Source: JAMXLG01 sp963765935
GTDB taxonomy: Bacteria; Vulcanimicrobiota; Vulcanimicrobiia; Vulcanimicrobiales; Vulcanimicrobiaceae
Reading direction: 5' to 3'
Length of the DNA stretch: 64,000 nucleotides
NCBI GenBank assembly: GCA_963765935.1
Contig: CAVXXX010000001.1
Span: forward strand, 1,674,001 to 1,738,000
Shown here: piece after piece, positions 7,501 through 15,232 of the stretch
Layout: each line of letters starts with the position of its first letter
How positions within the stretch are numbered: the first letter of the stretch is position 1
The notes under the pieces: model-generated
What the model was told of the DNA's origin: nothing
Seen by the model: only the letters and a program-made list of their open reading frames with translations
Databases searched by the model: none
Made by a program: the position numbers and the translations under genes

Positions 7501-8871
7501 ATGTCTACTCAATCTTTAACCGCTCCGCAAGGGCTTTCGGGGATCGGCCGGTCGCTCGGCAGAGCCTTTAGCAACATTCCGCGGTGGCTGCTCATCACGC
7601 TCGCGGTGCTCGTGATCGTGGGCCTGATCGCAGGCATGGTCATTTCGCGCACGCAGAGCGCGACGCAAGTCGTCACCGCGCCGGTCGTTCGCCAGACGCT
7701 GACGCAGTCGGTGACCGCGTCGGGTACGGTAAACGCGCAAAACAGCGTTACCGTCGGCAGCCAAGTTTCGGGAACGATCTCGCAGCTCAACGCCGACTAC
7801 AACTCAAAGGTCAAGCAAGGCCAAGTCCTGGCGCGCATCGATCCGAGCAACTTCCAAGCGCAGCTCGATAAAGACGAAGCCGCCCTCGCCCAAGCGCAGG
7901 CGCAAGCCGGCGAAGCCGTCGCGAATGCGAACGGTGCAGGCGCGGGCGTAACCGTCGCGCAGGCAAATGCGAACGCCCAAGAAGCCGCCGCAAACGCCGC
8001 TAAGACGAACATCGCCAAGGCGCAATCGGCGCTGGTGCTCGCGCAGCAACAGGCCGCGCGTGATCAGCAGTTGCTCTCGCAAGGCTACATCGCGCAAGCA
8101 ACGGTGCAATCGGATCAGTCGACCGTCACGCAAGACGAGTCGGCCGTAGCCCAGGCACAAGCCGCCTACGCGCAAGCGCAAGCTCAAGCGCAGGCGAGCA
8201 ACGCAACGATCGGACAAAACGGTTCGACCGCGCAAGCCCAAGCCGCAAGCGCACAAGCCGCGCAAGCCGCCGTGCAAGCCGCGGAAGCCACCGTGCAAAC
8301 CGATAAACTCAATCTCGAACACACCGTCATCACCTCGCCGGTGAACGGTACGGTCGTCTCGCGCGCCGTGTCGGTCGGTCAGACGGTTGCCGCATCGCTG
8401 CAAGCGCCGACGCTCTTCACGATCGCGCAAGACCTCTCCAAGATGGAAGTCGACATCAACGTCGGCGAGCCGGATATCGGCGGCGTGAAACCGGGCGATA
8501 CGGTTGACTTCACGGTACTCGCGTATCCGAACCAAACGTTCCACGGCACCGTGCAACAGGTTCGCATCAATCCGCAAACCGTTAACAACGTCGTGACGTA
8601 TGATGTCGTCGTCGACGTCAACAATAAGGATAACAAGTTGCTGCCGGGTATGACGGCTAACGCGACGATCAATGTCGCGAGTGCGCCGAATGCGCTTGTG
8701 GTTCCGTTGACGGCGCTGCACACGCGCTCCGGCAAGCCGCCCTTCGACAGGCTCAGGGTGACACGGGGGGAGCGCAGCAAACGCAAACGGCGGGCGCATC
8801 GCAATCGCCGTGGGGTGGCACGACGGGAACGAGCAGCGGTAGTATTGCGACTGGACAAACGGCATCGTTGA
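7501..8871 (+). CDS. MacA/HlyD-type periplasmic adaptor subunit, 3' end disrupted by a repeat
   Basis: The adaptor links an inner-membrane ABC transporter to the outer membrane. ATG 7501 is preceded by GGAGG. One membrane helix (about residues 28-48) is followed by lipoyl/barrel-sandwich halves and a very long Ala/Gln-rich coiled-coil hairpin. After ALVVPLTALHTRSGK the reading enters repeat copy 2 and then an arginine-rich tail ending at 8871. The natural C-terminus (QTQTAGASQSPWGG, then VQVGLVTATQAAVSPADG) continues in the next frame up to about 9098. One extra G in the six-G run at 8765-8770 would keep the original frame through the repeat, so this is either a real frameshift or a homopolymer under-call. 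The ABC ATPase and permease genes follow. Confidence 0.85.
   Translation: MSTQSLTAPQGLSGIGRSLGRAFSNIPRWLLITLAVLVIVGLIAGMVISRTQSATQVVTAPVVRQTLTQSVTASGTVNAQNSVTVGSQVSGTISQLNADYNSKVKQGQVLARIDPSNFQAQLDKDEAALAQAQAQAGEAVANANGAGAGVTVAQANANAQEAAANAAKTNIAKAQSALVLAQQQAARDQQLLSQGYIAQATVQSDQSTVTQDESAVAQAQAAYAQAQAQAQASNATIGQNGSTAQAQAASAQAAQAAVQAAEATVQTDKLNLEHTVITSPVNGTVVSRAVSVGQTVAASLQAPTLFTIAQDLSKMEVDINVGEPDIGGVKPGDTVDFTVLAYPNQTFHGTVQQVRINPQTVNNVVTYDVVVDVNNKDNKLLPGMTANATINVASAPNALVVPLTALHTRSGKPPFDRLRVTRGERSKRKRRAHRNRRGVARRERAAVVLRLDKRHR
8739..8764 (+). repeat. Dispersed repeat copy 2, inside the adaptor gene
   Basis: This copy has CTTCGACAGGCTCAGGGTGA as its core (one A-to-G change) and lies within the C-terminal coding region of the adaptor gene. 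It is followed by a run of six G. It separates two parts of the protein that are in different reading frames. Confidence 0.9.
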
Positions 8872-9098
8872 TGGTGCAGCGTTCGGGCAAACTGCAGCGC
8901 GTGAAGGTGCAAGTCGGACTCGTTACCGCGACGCAAGCTGCAGTATCTCCGGCCGACGGTAGCACGCTGAGCGAAGGTGACAACGTCGTCACCGCGTTCA
9001 CCGGCAAGCATAGCGCTAGTGGCAAGAACGGCCAGCGCAGCAGCAACCCGCTTCAGGGTGGCGGCAGCACCGCGCGGCGCAATGCGAGGGATGCCGTA

Positions 9099-9818
9099 AT
9101 GGAACCCGTCGTCAAAGTGAACGACCTGCGCAAGGTCTACACGCTCGGTGATTCGCAAGTGATTGCGCTTGCCGGCATCGATCTCGAGATCCATCGCGGC
9201 GAATTCGTCGCCGTGATGGGTCCCTCGGGGTCGGGCAAGTCGACGTTCATGCAGATCACCGGCCTGCTCGACAACCCGACGTCGGGACAGTATTGGTTCG
9301 AAGGCCAAGACGTCTCGCATCTCGATGGCGACGCGCGCGCCGACATCCGCAGCCGCCGGCTCGGATTCGTTTTCCAAGCGTACAACTTGCTGCCGCGCAC
9401 GAGCGCGCTCGAGAACGTCGAGTTACCGATGGTCTACGCGGGCGTGCCGGAAGCGGAACGCAAAGCGATCGCACTTGCGAAGATGAAGATCGTCGGCGTC
9501 GATCATCTCGCCGACCATGCGCCGAACCAAATGTCCGGCGGACAACAACAGCGCGTCGCGATCGCGCGATCGCTCGTCAATAATCCGGGACTGATCCTCG
9601 CGGACGAACCGACGGGCGCGCTCGACACGAAAACGTCGGAAGACGTCATGCGCATCTTCAAAGAGTTAAACGAAGAAGAAGGCATTACCATCATGTTAGT
9701 CACGCACGAACCGGATGTCGCGGCGAACGCGAAGCGGATCGTGACGTTTCGCGACGGCCGCATCGTCAGCGATTCCGCCCTTCGACAAGCTCAGGGTGAC
9801 ACGGGGGAGGCCGCATGA
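9099..9818 (+). CDS. ABC transporter ATP-binding protein (MacB/LolD type)
   Basis: A 239-residue ATPase with Walker A GPSGSGKST, Q-loop VFQAYNLLP, signature MSGGQQQR, Walker B LILADEPTGALD and H-loop LVTHEPD. This is the MacB/LolD group, which powers FtsX-like permeases rather than classical import. I chose ATG 9099. The same frame is open upstream to 8868 and there encodes the displaced adaptor C-terminus, so no stop separates the two in this frame. The last residues (ALRQAQGDTGEAA) come from repeat copy 3. The stop overlaps the permease start by four bases (ATGA). Confidence 0.93.
   Translation: MEPVVKVNDLRKVYTLGDSQVIALAGIDLEIHRGEFVAVMGPSGSGKSTFMQITGLLDNPTSGQYWFEGQDVSHLDGDARADIRSRRLGFVFQAYNLLPRTSALENVELPMVYAGVPEAERKAIALAKMKIVGVDHLADHAPNQMSGGQQQRVAIARSLVNNPGLILADEPTGALDTKTSEDVMRIFKELNEEEGITIMLVTHEPDVAANAKRIVTFRDGRIVSDSALRQAQGDTGEAA
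9777..9802 (+). repeat. Dispersed repeat copy 3, encodes an ATPase C-terminus
   Basis: An exact copy of the common form. It lies in the last codons of the ABC ATPase gene and is read in the open LRQAQGDT frame, so the repeat has extended the protein up to the ATGA overlap with the permease gene. Confidence 0.92.
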
Positions 9819-11035
9819 GCGACTTCAAAGGCATTTTCCGCCTCGCGCTCCAAGCGCTGCTGCGCAACAAGGCGCGTTCGATCATGACGATGCTCGGCAT
9901 CGTGATCGGCGTCGCGGCCGTCATCGTGACGGTTGCGATCGGATCCGGTGCGCGCACGTCGGTGCAGAACAGCATCAACTCACTCGGTTCGAACTTGATC
10001 GTCGTGCAGCCGGGATCGCTCACCACGAGCGGTTCGCGCGGTGGCAACGGTACGGCATCGACGCTTACGCCGGACGACGGCTTGGCGCTCGTGCATCTTC
10101 CCGGCGTAGCGGCCGTCTCGCCAAGCGTTACGGTTCGCGCGCAAGTCGTTGCGAACGGGAACAACTGGCAGACGCAGATTCAAGGCGTTGCGCCGACGTA
10201 TCAACAGATTCGTTCGTGGGCGACGCAAAGCGGGTCGTTCTTCTCGCAAAGCGACGTCAGCGACTCGGCGAAAGTCGCCGTGCTCGGGCAAACGGTCGTT
10301 TCGGAACTCTTCCCGAACGGCGCGAACCCGATCGGTCAAACGATTATCATTCGTAACGTGCCGTTCACCGTCGTCGGAACGCTCGCGCCGCTCGGACAAA
10401 GCGGCATGGGTCAAGACCAAGACGACACGGTGCTCATTCCGTACACGTCGGCAATGCAGCGCCTCACCGGCCTCACGACCGTGAACTCGCTGATGGTTTC
10501 CGCAACGACGCCGGATCAAGTCGATCCGGTGCAAACCGAAGTGACGTCGAGCCTCGAACAGCGTCACCGCATTCCGGCGGGGCAACCCGACGACTTCCAA
10601 GTGCGTAACCTGCAATCAATTGCAGCCGCCGCATCGTCGACGGGCGCCGTGATGGAGTTCTTACTCGCCGGCGTCGCAGCGGTCTCGCTGATTGTCGGCG
10701 GCATCGGCATCATGAACATCATGATGGTCTCGGTGACGGAACGCACGCGCGAAATCGGTCTACGCATGTCGGTCGGTGCGCGCGCACGCACGATTCTCAA
10801 TCAGTTCCTGACGGAATCGGTCGTGCTCTCCTCGATCGGCGGCGTGATCGGCATCGTCTTCGGATTCATCGGCACGTTCTTCGTCGCCGCACTCGCGAAG
10901 TGGCCGACGCAAATCCCGATCGGTTGGGTGATCGCATCGGTCGTCTTCTCCGGCCTCGTCGGCGTGTTCTTCGGCTACTATCCGGCGAAGAAAGCCGCAG
11001 ATCTGAATCCTATCGAAGCGCTGCGCTTCGAATAG
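9815..11035 (+). CDS. ABC transporter permease, MacB/FtsX family
   Basis: A 406-residue permease with one N-terminal membrane helix (MTMLGIVIGVAAVIVTVAIG), a large periplasmic MacB core domain (about residues 45-240) and three C-terminal helices of the FtsX domain, ending in GYYPAKKAADLNPIEALRFE, a hallmark of the family. With the adaptor and ATPase it forms a tripartite efflux or lipoprotein-type export pump. It overlaps the ATPase gene by four bases. A strong terminator follows at 11070. Confidence 0.94.
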   Translation: MSDFKGIFRLALQALLRNKARSIMTMLGIVIGVAAVIVTVAIGSGARTSVQNSINSLGSNLIVVQPGSLTTSGSRGGNGTASTLTPDDGLALVHLPGVAAVSPSVTVRAQVVANGNNWQTQIQGVAPTYQQIRSWATQSGSFFSQSDVSDSAKVAVLGQTVVSELFPNGANPIGQTIIIRNVPFTVVGTLAPLGQSGMGQDQDDTVLIPYTSAMQRLTGLTTVNSLMVSATTPDQVDPVQTEVTSSLEQRHRIPAGQPDDFQVRNLQSIAAAASSTGAVMEFLLAGVAAVSLIVGGIGIMNIMMVSVTERTREIGLRMSVGARARTILNQFLTESVVLSSIGGVIGIVFGFIGTFFVAALAKWPTQIPIGWVIASVVFSGLVGVFFGYYPAKKAADLNPIEALRFE

Positions 11036-11042
11036 GTTCGTC

Positions 11043-11068
11043 GCCCTTCGACAAGCTCAGGGTGACAC
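11043..11068 (+). repeat. Dispersed repeat copy 4
   Basis: An exact copy of the common form, placed between the stop of the FtsX-like permease gene and its terminator. Confidence 0.92.
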
Positions 11069-11069
11069 G

Positions 11070-11116
11070 AAAAAGAGCCCCGGCGCATTGATTCCTCCGT
11101 GCCGGGGCTCTTTTTT
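11070..11116 (+). terminator. Rho-independent terminator of the efflux operon
   Basis: An inverted repeat pairs AAGAGCCCCGGC with GCCGGGGCTCTT around a loop of about 16 bases and is followed by a T run. The complementary A run on the other side means it may also stop transcripts arriving from the minus strand. Confidence 0.9.
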
Positions 11117-11136
11117 ATATCCGATGTGTGCGAACT

Positions 11137-12234
11137 CTAAGATTCGCCTCCGTCGTTCCATTTTGGAAAAACGTGTTTGAGCCGATCAACAGTTTGGCGC
11201 CATCGTGGCGTCGTCGGCTTACATACACTGTTCTGATTTCCGAAGAAGCCCGTCTCGGAGTAGGCTTGTGCCTCCGGAACCGCGTCAAGCCACTTAACGG
11301 GCACAAAATATTCTCTCTTGTCCGGATCATCAGCGAACATCGAATGGTACTGCGCAGCCCGAAGCACCTCTCGAGCCTTTTCCGTCGTTCCGTTTGTTGA
11401 AATGACGAAATCGTTTGCGGACACACGTGGCCCGAGCACGCGTCCAACGCCGACGTAGCCAACGCGTGGAATGTTAACCCATACGCGATCCCCAACGTTG
11501 AGCAGATTTAGCGTGCGCGAGTACCACGAGCCTCCACCGGCTGAGATAAAACCATACTGGCGTGCCTCTTCCCAGTTGCGCTCGACGCCTTCTCCGAACG
11601 ATACGTAAAACTCGCCGTTCCACGGCTCCTTCGCAGTATCTGAACCGGAGGAGGCGTTAATCTGTGTCTCGGCGGGATCGAGGAGCCAAGTGCGGCTTAG
11701 CAGCTGATCGCCATTTGCTGCCGCGAACACCTGAAAGAACAGCACGTTAATTGCCACGTTTTTCTTATTGAGATAATTAACGATGCGTTCGGTCGCAGCG
11801 TCAAGCTGCGCAGCTACGATGACGATCTGATGGCTATTGTTTAACATGTCGTCGTCCGCTTCCGCGCCAAATCGCGCGCGGAAATCATCTTTGAAGCTTC
11901 GCCCGTTTGAGAACTGTGCGTAGATGCCCGCGATCTCACTTGCGGTCAGCTTTTCGATCGTTCCGGCATAATCAAGTGCCTGTGCGACGACATCACGGTG
12001 GGTTCGCTCTCGCTTCAGTTCTATCAACACAAGTGAGCCGTCTGGTGCGACGGCTAACAGGTCGAACGGGCCGCCCTCGGTGTTTCTTTGGCGTCCAATC
12101 AGCATCCAATCTTCGGATAGGATAGCGCTGTCCGCCTCAATCATGTCTTCGAGAAGGCGTTCACTCGTGAGAGATGATTCCTGGAGACGCCTTGGCGGTT
12201 GGCCTACTGTCCAAATCGCATGTTTAATCGGCAA
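11137..12234 (-). CDS. DUF91/NucS-like endonuclease-fold protein
   Basis: A 365-residue protein whose N-terminal part carries a PD-(D/E)XK-type nuclease core: Asp58 in GGPFDLLAVAPDG and Glu72-Leu-Lys74 in LVLIELKRERTHRDVVAQALDY, as in DUF91/NucS-like proteins. The C-terminal part includes a small barrel-like stretch (DRVWVNIPRVGYVGVGRVLG, about residues 250-270) that could bind nucleic acid. The start is TTG at 12232-12234. It is more AT-rich than the efflux operon and lies between that operon and a toxin-antitoxin pair. Function is not assignable beyond a probable nuclease. Single-gene DNA defence or repair are both possible. Confidence 0.75.
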   Translation of the reverse strand: MPIKHAIWTVGQPPRRLQESSLTSERLLEDMIEADSAILSEDWMLIGRQRNTEGGPFDLLAVAPDGSLVLIELKRERTHRDVVAQALDYAGTIEKLTASEIAGIYAQFSNGRSFKDDFRARFGAEADDDMLNNSHQIVIVAAQLDAATERIVNYLNKKNVAINVLFFQVFAAANGDQLLSRTWLLDPAETQINASSGSDTAKEPWNGEFYVSFGEGVERNWEEARQYGFISAGGGSWYSRTLNLLNVGDRVWVNIPRVGYVGVGRVLGPRVSANDFVISTNGTTEKAREVLRAAQYHSMFADDPDKREYFVPVKWLDAVPEAQAYSETGFFGNQNSVCKPTTPRWRQTVDRLKHVFPKWNDGGES

Positions 12235-12252
12235 AACTCTCGTCCTTTATGC

Positions 12253-12291
12253 AGAAACCTTGACTAGCGGACGTAGCTAGTCAAGGTTTCT
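12253..12291. repeat. Perfect 16-bp inverted repeat with 7-base loop
   Basis: AGAAACCTTGACTAGC (12253-12268) is followed by seven bases and then its exact reverse complement (12276-12291). It lies upstream of the DUF91 gene start and downstream of vapC. No T run follows on either strand, so it does not look like a standard terminator. An operator, an RNA structure in the DUF91 leader or a small mobile repeat are all possible. Confidence 0.9.
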
Positions 12292-12313
12292 CGGCATCTA
12301 CGTTGGCGTAGCG

Positions 12314-12339
12314 GCCCTTCGACAAGCTCAGGGTGACAC
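12314..12339 (+). repeat. Dispersed repeat copy 5
   Basis: An exact copy of the common form, just downstream of the vapC stop and beside the 16-bp inverted repeat. Confidence 0.92.
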
Positions 12340-12341
12340 TT

Positions 12342-12731
12342 TTATTTGATGAGTTTGACGAGATCTGAGTAATGCGTGAGCTTCTCGTCAGCTGTAAGCA
12401 AGATCAGCGAATCCGCCATGGCCTGCGCGACCAAAAGGCGGTCGAATGGATCGGCATGATGCGTAGGTAGTTGCGCAACGCGTGCCGCTATTGCTGAATA
12501 GATCGGGAGTTCCCGCAGTCCGCTTTCCATGGCCGCTTCCGCGATATGATCGGGTTGGACTTGGAAGTGAGTCCGCTTCAGCTGAGCTTTGATTGCGATT
12601 TCCCAAATGCTCGCGGCGCTGAAAAACACTTCATTACCGGAACTACTCAATGCTTTGAGAATGGGTGCCGGCAATTTTTTTGGTTCAAATTGAATCCAGA
12701 GTAGGACGTGCGTGTCGACGAGAAGTCTCAT
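12342..12731 (-). CDS. vapC: VapC-family PIN-domain toxin
   Basis: A 129-residue PIN-domain ribonuclease toxin. The acidic metal-binding residues are visible: Asp6 (LLVDTHVLLW), Glu44 (SIWEIAIK), and Asp94/Asp97 (HHADPFDRLLVAQA), with a late TADEKL. PIN toxins cut specific RNAs such as tRNA or rRNA, but the target here is unknown. The start overlaps the antitoxin stop by four bases (ATGA), so the pair is co-translated. DTHVLLW is typical of the chromosomal VapC subgroup paired with Phd-type antitoxins. Confidence 0.92.
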   Translation of the reverse strand: MRLLVDTHVLLWIQFEPKKLPAPILKALSSSGNEVFFSAASIWEIAIKAQLKRTHFQVQPDHIAEAAMESGLRELPIYSAIAARVAQLPTHHADPFDRLLVAQAMADSLILLTADEKLTHYSDLVKLIK

Positions 12732-12961
12732 CGGCTTTCGAATAACGCGAGAACGTCCTCGGGCAAGGCTTCGTCAAAGTCGTCCGGCACCGTGCCCTTT
12801 CCTTTCAGAAGTCCGAGTCGAACGCTCGACGGCGCTTCATAAGGAACCAGCCGCGCAAACGGCTTGCCGGCCTTGGCAATAATGATCTCCTCTCCAGCGG
12901 CCGCCTTATCGAGCAATCGGGAGAGATGCGTCTTTGCCTCGTGAACGTTCACCGTCTTCAT
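12728..12961 (-). CDS. VapB/Phd-type antitoxin
   Basis: A 77-residue antitoxin with an N-terminal Phd/YefM-like DNA-binding fold (VNVHEAKTHLSRLLDKAAAGEEIIIAKAG) and a short C-terminal tail that should occupy the toxin active site. It is the first gene of the operon. There is no ribosome-binding site before the ATG. A promoter and a palindromic operator lie directly upstream, suggesting a leaderless, self-regulated transcript. Confidence 0.9.
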   Translation of the reverse strand: MKTVNVHEAKTHLSRLLDKAAAGEEIIIAKAGKPFARLVPYEAPSSVRLGLLKGKGTVPDDFDEALPEDVLALFESR

Positions 12962-12963
12962 CG

Positions 12964-12997
12964 GACTAAGTTTAGTCTAGTTCATCCTTAGCGTCAA
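12964..12997 (-). promoter_or_regulatory. vapBC promoter with palindromic operator over the -10 box
   Basis: On the minus strand TTGACG (12992-12997) and TAAACT (12969-12974) are separated by 17 bases, an almost ideal sigma-70 promoter. A perfect palindrome GACTAA-AC-TTAGTC (12964-12977) covers the -10 box and ends two bases before the antitoxin ATG. Transcription would start at about the ATG. This fits binding by VapB or VapBC. Confidence 0.72.
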
Positions 12998-13028
12998 CTC
13001 GGCTCCCGTAGCACCATTGTCCTCGCGG

Positions 13029-14831
13029 CTAGGTGCTGCTGCTGAGGTCGGGGCGAAGCACTAATTGCGGAGGCGGTTTCGGAAGGTTCTTGTCAAGGCC
13101 GGCGATCGCATCGATTTCGTCTCCGACCTTCGCCGCATCTTCGAGGAGTTTCAGGATCGCATCGCGCGTGCTTGGGGGTAGCGTGTACGTTCCGCTTGGC
13201 GGATTGTCGATCAAATCCGTCCATTGTTGCTTGTCCAATTCGTAATTCTTGTCGTACTCGCCGAGATAGTCTTGTAACGCACGGAGCAGCGTGCGCAGTC
13301 GCAGCCAGCGGTGGTTTTGCCAATTGATGCGGTTGGCGGGCGTTTCACCGGCGGCATCTGCGAATCGTGAAACGATCAGCTTACCCGCCGCTGTTCCGCG
13401 GTCGCGCAAATCGTTCAAGATCGCCGGCGGCATATCGAGATTCAATCCGCCTTCGTTGTCGCTGAGTAAAACCGTGACAATGCGATCTCGATATCCGGGT
13501 AACACCGCTTGCGTCGTGTCTCCCCAACTTTGCATCGTCGTCACGATCGCAGCGAGATAGCCCAAGATATTATCGAAGCTCGCGAATTGACGGAGGATGC
13601 CGGATTTGTTGTCGGGCGGCATCCACACGTTCTTTGCCTGGTCGGGATCGGGATTGACGTTCGGTGGAAGGCCGCCGAGATTGATCGCAAAGGTTGGCCA
13701 ACGCGGCAACGGCGCATCGAAGAGCGAAATCGGGAAGTTGCTCGAGAGTCCGCCGTCGGTGAACCAACACGGATCCAGTTTCGGAAGCGGGTTGTTCGCC
13801 GCGCGATTTGACTGCAAGCGGAAATCCACCGTATAGAAGGGGACGGCGCTGAATAAAATCGGAAATGAGAGGCTCATCCGTGTTGCGAGAATCACCGGGA
13901 TGTCGCCGATCGGCGGCAGCGGAATGAAGCCAAGTTCGGCGCGCTTTCGGTGCCGTTCTCGCTCATCATCGTCGTCGGGTTGACGCCGCCAGCGCTCCAT
14001 CCAATCGACGACGTGCGCCGGAAAATACCGGCGCATTTCATCGGGGCGGAAGTAAAAGCGCGTCGTATCGAACGGGAACTTGAACGGCCGCCCGAGCGTC
14101 ACGCAAGTGGTGACCATCTCGAGATTGACGTCAACGGCGTCGGGACGCTCCGGCAACCCGCACGGGCCGGTCAGGCTGCTCTTCCACAGCATGCCGAAGG
14201 TCAGCGGCGTGGAGTCATCCGTAATACCCGCGGCTTTACGCAACTTGTCTTCAAGCCATGTCGTTAACGCCGGAGCATTCGTTCCGTCGTCGGTGATGCC
14301 GGTGACGAGTCCGTAGTTATTTGCGCGTATGCCGCGCCAGAAGTCGAGACCGAAAGCCGTAGCCGATGCGCACAACGCTCCACCAAAGCCCAGCAAGAGT
14401 GCGCACGCGGTGTCGTACCATTTTCGATTGGAGTTCGCTAGAAGCACGAGCGCGGGGAGGGTTCCCAGCAACGACGCTGGCCAGTGTGCGCTCAGCACCG
14501 AGACGATTTTCTCCGGAATCGTCTTACGTGAAAACAGCGCGGCGATCGCATCGAAAAGGTGTGCCGTTTGGCGGTTGGGATGAAACAGTTTGTACAGCAG
14601 CTCGTTGGTCGCGAGTTCGTCCGGAAGCGCGGCGAGCAATTCGAAACCCGCTTCGGAGCCGCGCACGCGTCCGAGCTGAGCGGCGGCCGATACTGCTGCT
14701 GCGATGGCGCCCGCTGAGGTTCCTCCGACGTTTTTGAACGAGAACGTCTTTGAAATCTCGACGATTGCAGGTGGATACACGACGCCGCTCGTCACGCCGC
14801 CTTTCATGACGATGTCGCAATACGGCTTCAC
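13029..14831 (-). CDS. Patatin-like phospholipase with predicted membrane segments
   Basis: A 600-residue patatin-family lipid hydrolase. The N-terminus KGGVTSGVVYP forms the oxyanion loop, the nucleophile elbow is GGTSAG with Ser39, and the catalytic Asp359 lies in TDGGLSSNFP. Two hydrophobic stretches at about residues 115-165 could be membrane helices. GTG 14831 is preceded by GGAGG. The gene is the last of three closely spaced genes with a lipoprotein and a small helical protein. Patatins act in lipid turnover and as membrane-damaging effectors of some defence systems. No nucleotide cyclase or sensor gene is adjacent, so that role is only a possibility. Confidence 0.87.
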   Translation of the reverse strand: MKPYCDIVMKGGVTSGVVYPPAIVEISKTFSFKNVGGTSAGAIAAAVSAAAQLGRVRGSEAGFELLAALPDELATNELLYKLFHPNRQTAHLFDAIAALFSRKTIPEKIVSVLSAHWPASLLGTLPALVLLANSNRKWYDTACALLLGFGGALCASATAFGLDFWRGIRANNYGLVTGITDDGTNAPALTTWLEDKLRKAAGITDDSTPLTFGMLWKSSLTGPCGLPERPDAVDVNLEMVTTCVTLGRPFKFPFDTTRFYFRPDEMRRYFPAHVVDWMERWRRQPDDDDERERHRKRAELGFIPLPPIGDIPVILATRMSLSFPILFSAVPFYTVDFRLQSNRAANNPLPKLDPCWFTDGGLSSNFPISLFDAPLPRWPTFAINLGGLPPNVNPDPDQAKNVWMPPDNKSGILRQFASFDNILGYLAAIVTTMQSWGDTTQAVLPGYRDRIVTVLLSDNEGGLNLDMPPAILNDLRDRGTAAGKLIVSRFADAAGETPANRINWQNHRWLRLRTLLRALQDYLGEYDKNYELDKQQWTDLIDNPPSGTYTLPPSTRDAILKLLEDAAKVGDEIDAIAGLDKNLPKPPPQLVLRPDLSSST

Positions 14832-14848
14832 GTGCTACCTCCAGGCAA

Positions 14849-15232
14849 TTAGATCAGACCGGTTATAGTTTTCGCGATATTCGCGGCAGTGCTGAGTGTC
14901 ACGCCGCCTGCAACGTCACTGATGACATTGGCAATGCCCGTTGCGATGGTCACGACCGTGGTAATGTCCTTCACTTGATTGTTGATATCGTCCGCAGCGG
15001 TTTGCATCTTGTTCAACAGATCGAGAACCGTTTTTGCATCCGGGCTCGTTGCCGGGTCGGGCAGCGTGGCCAGAATGTCTTTCGCGCCAAGGTGCGACAG
15101 CGCCGCCGAAACGAGGCCCATCGTAGATGCGACGCGTGCGGCGTCGGCCGGATCGCCTTCCTCGGACAAGTCGTTCATATAGTTGGAAAGCGCTTGTAGG
15201 ATCGCGCGGAGATCGGTTTCAACCTGCGTCAT
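14849..15232 (-). CDS. Small alpha-helical protein of the patatin operon
   Basis: A 127-residue protein of unknown function. It is almost entirely predicted helix, without cysteines. The C-terminal third (VVTIATGIANVISDVAGG and on to KTITGLI) is weakly hydrophobic and amphipathic, the kind of segment that might associate with a membrane. Its ATG overlaps the stop of the upstream lipoprotein gene by four bases, and the patatin gene starts 17 bases after it, so the three are probably made together. Confidence 0.7.
   Translation of the reverse strand: MTQVETDLRAILQALSNYMNDLSEEGDPADAARVASTMGLVSAALSHLGAKDILATLPDPATSPDAKTVLDLLNKMQTAADDINNQVKDITTVVTIATGIANVISDVAGGVTLSTAANIAKTITGLI

Noticed and set aside
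8379..9377. Long open frame on the minus strand opposite the adaptor and ATPase genes
   Set aside because: It is a shadow of GC-rich coding sequence. Its translation is arginine-rich with no domain, while the plus strand has clear families.
12253..12291. Rho-independent terminator
   Set aside because: Perfect stem but no T-run on either strand.
13029..14831. Patatin as a CBASS effector
   Set aside because: No nucleotide cyclase, HORMA or E1/E2-like gene is adjacent.
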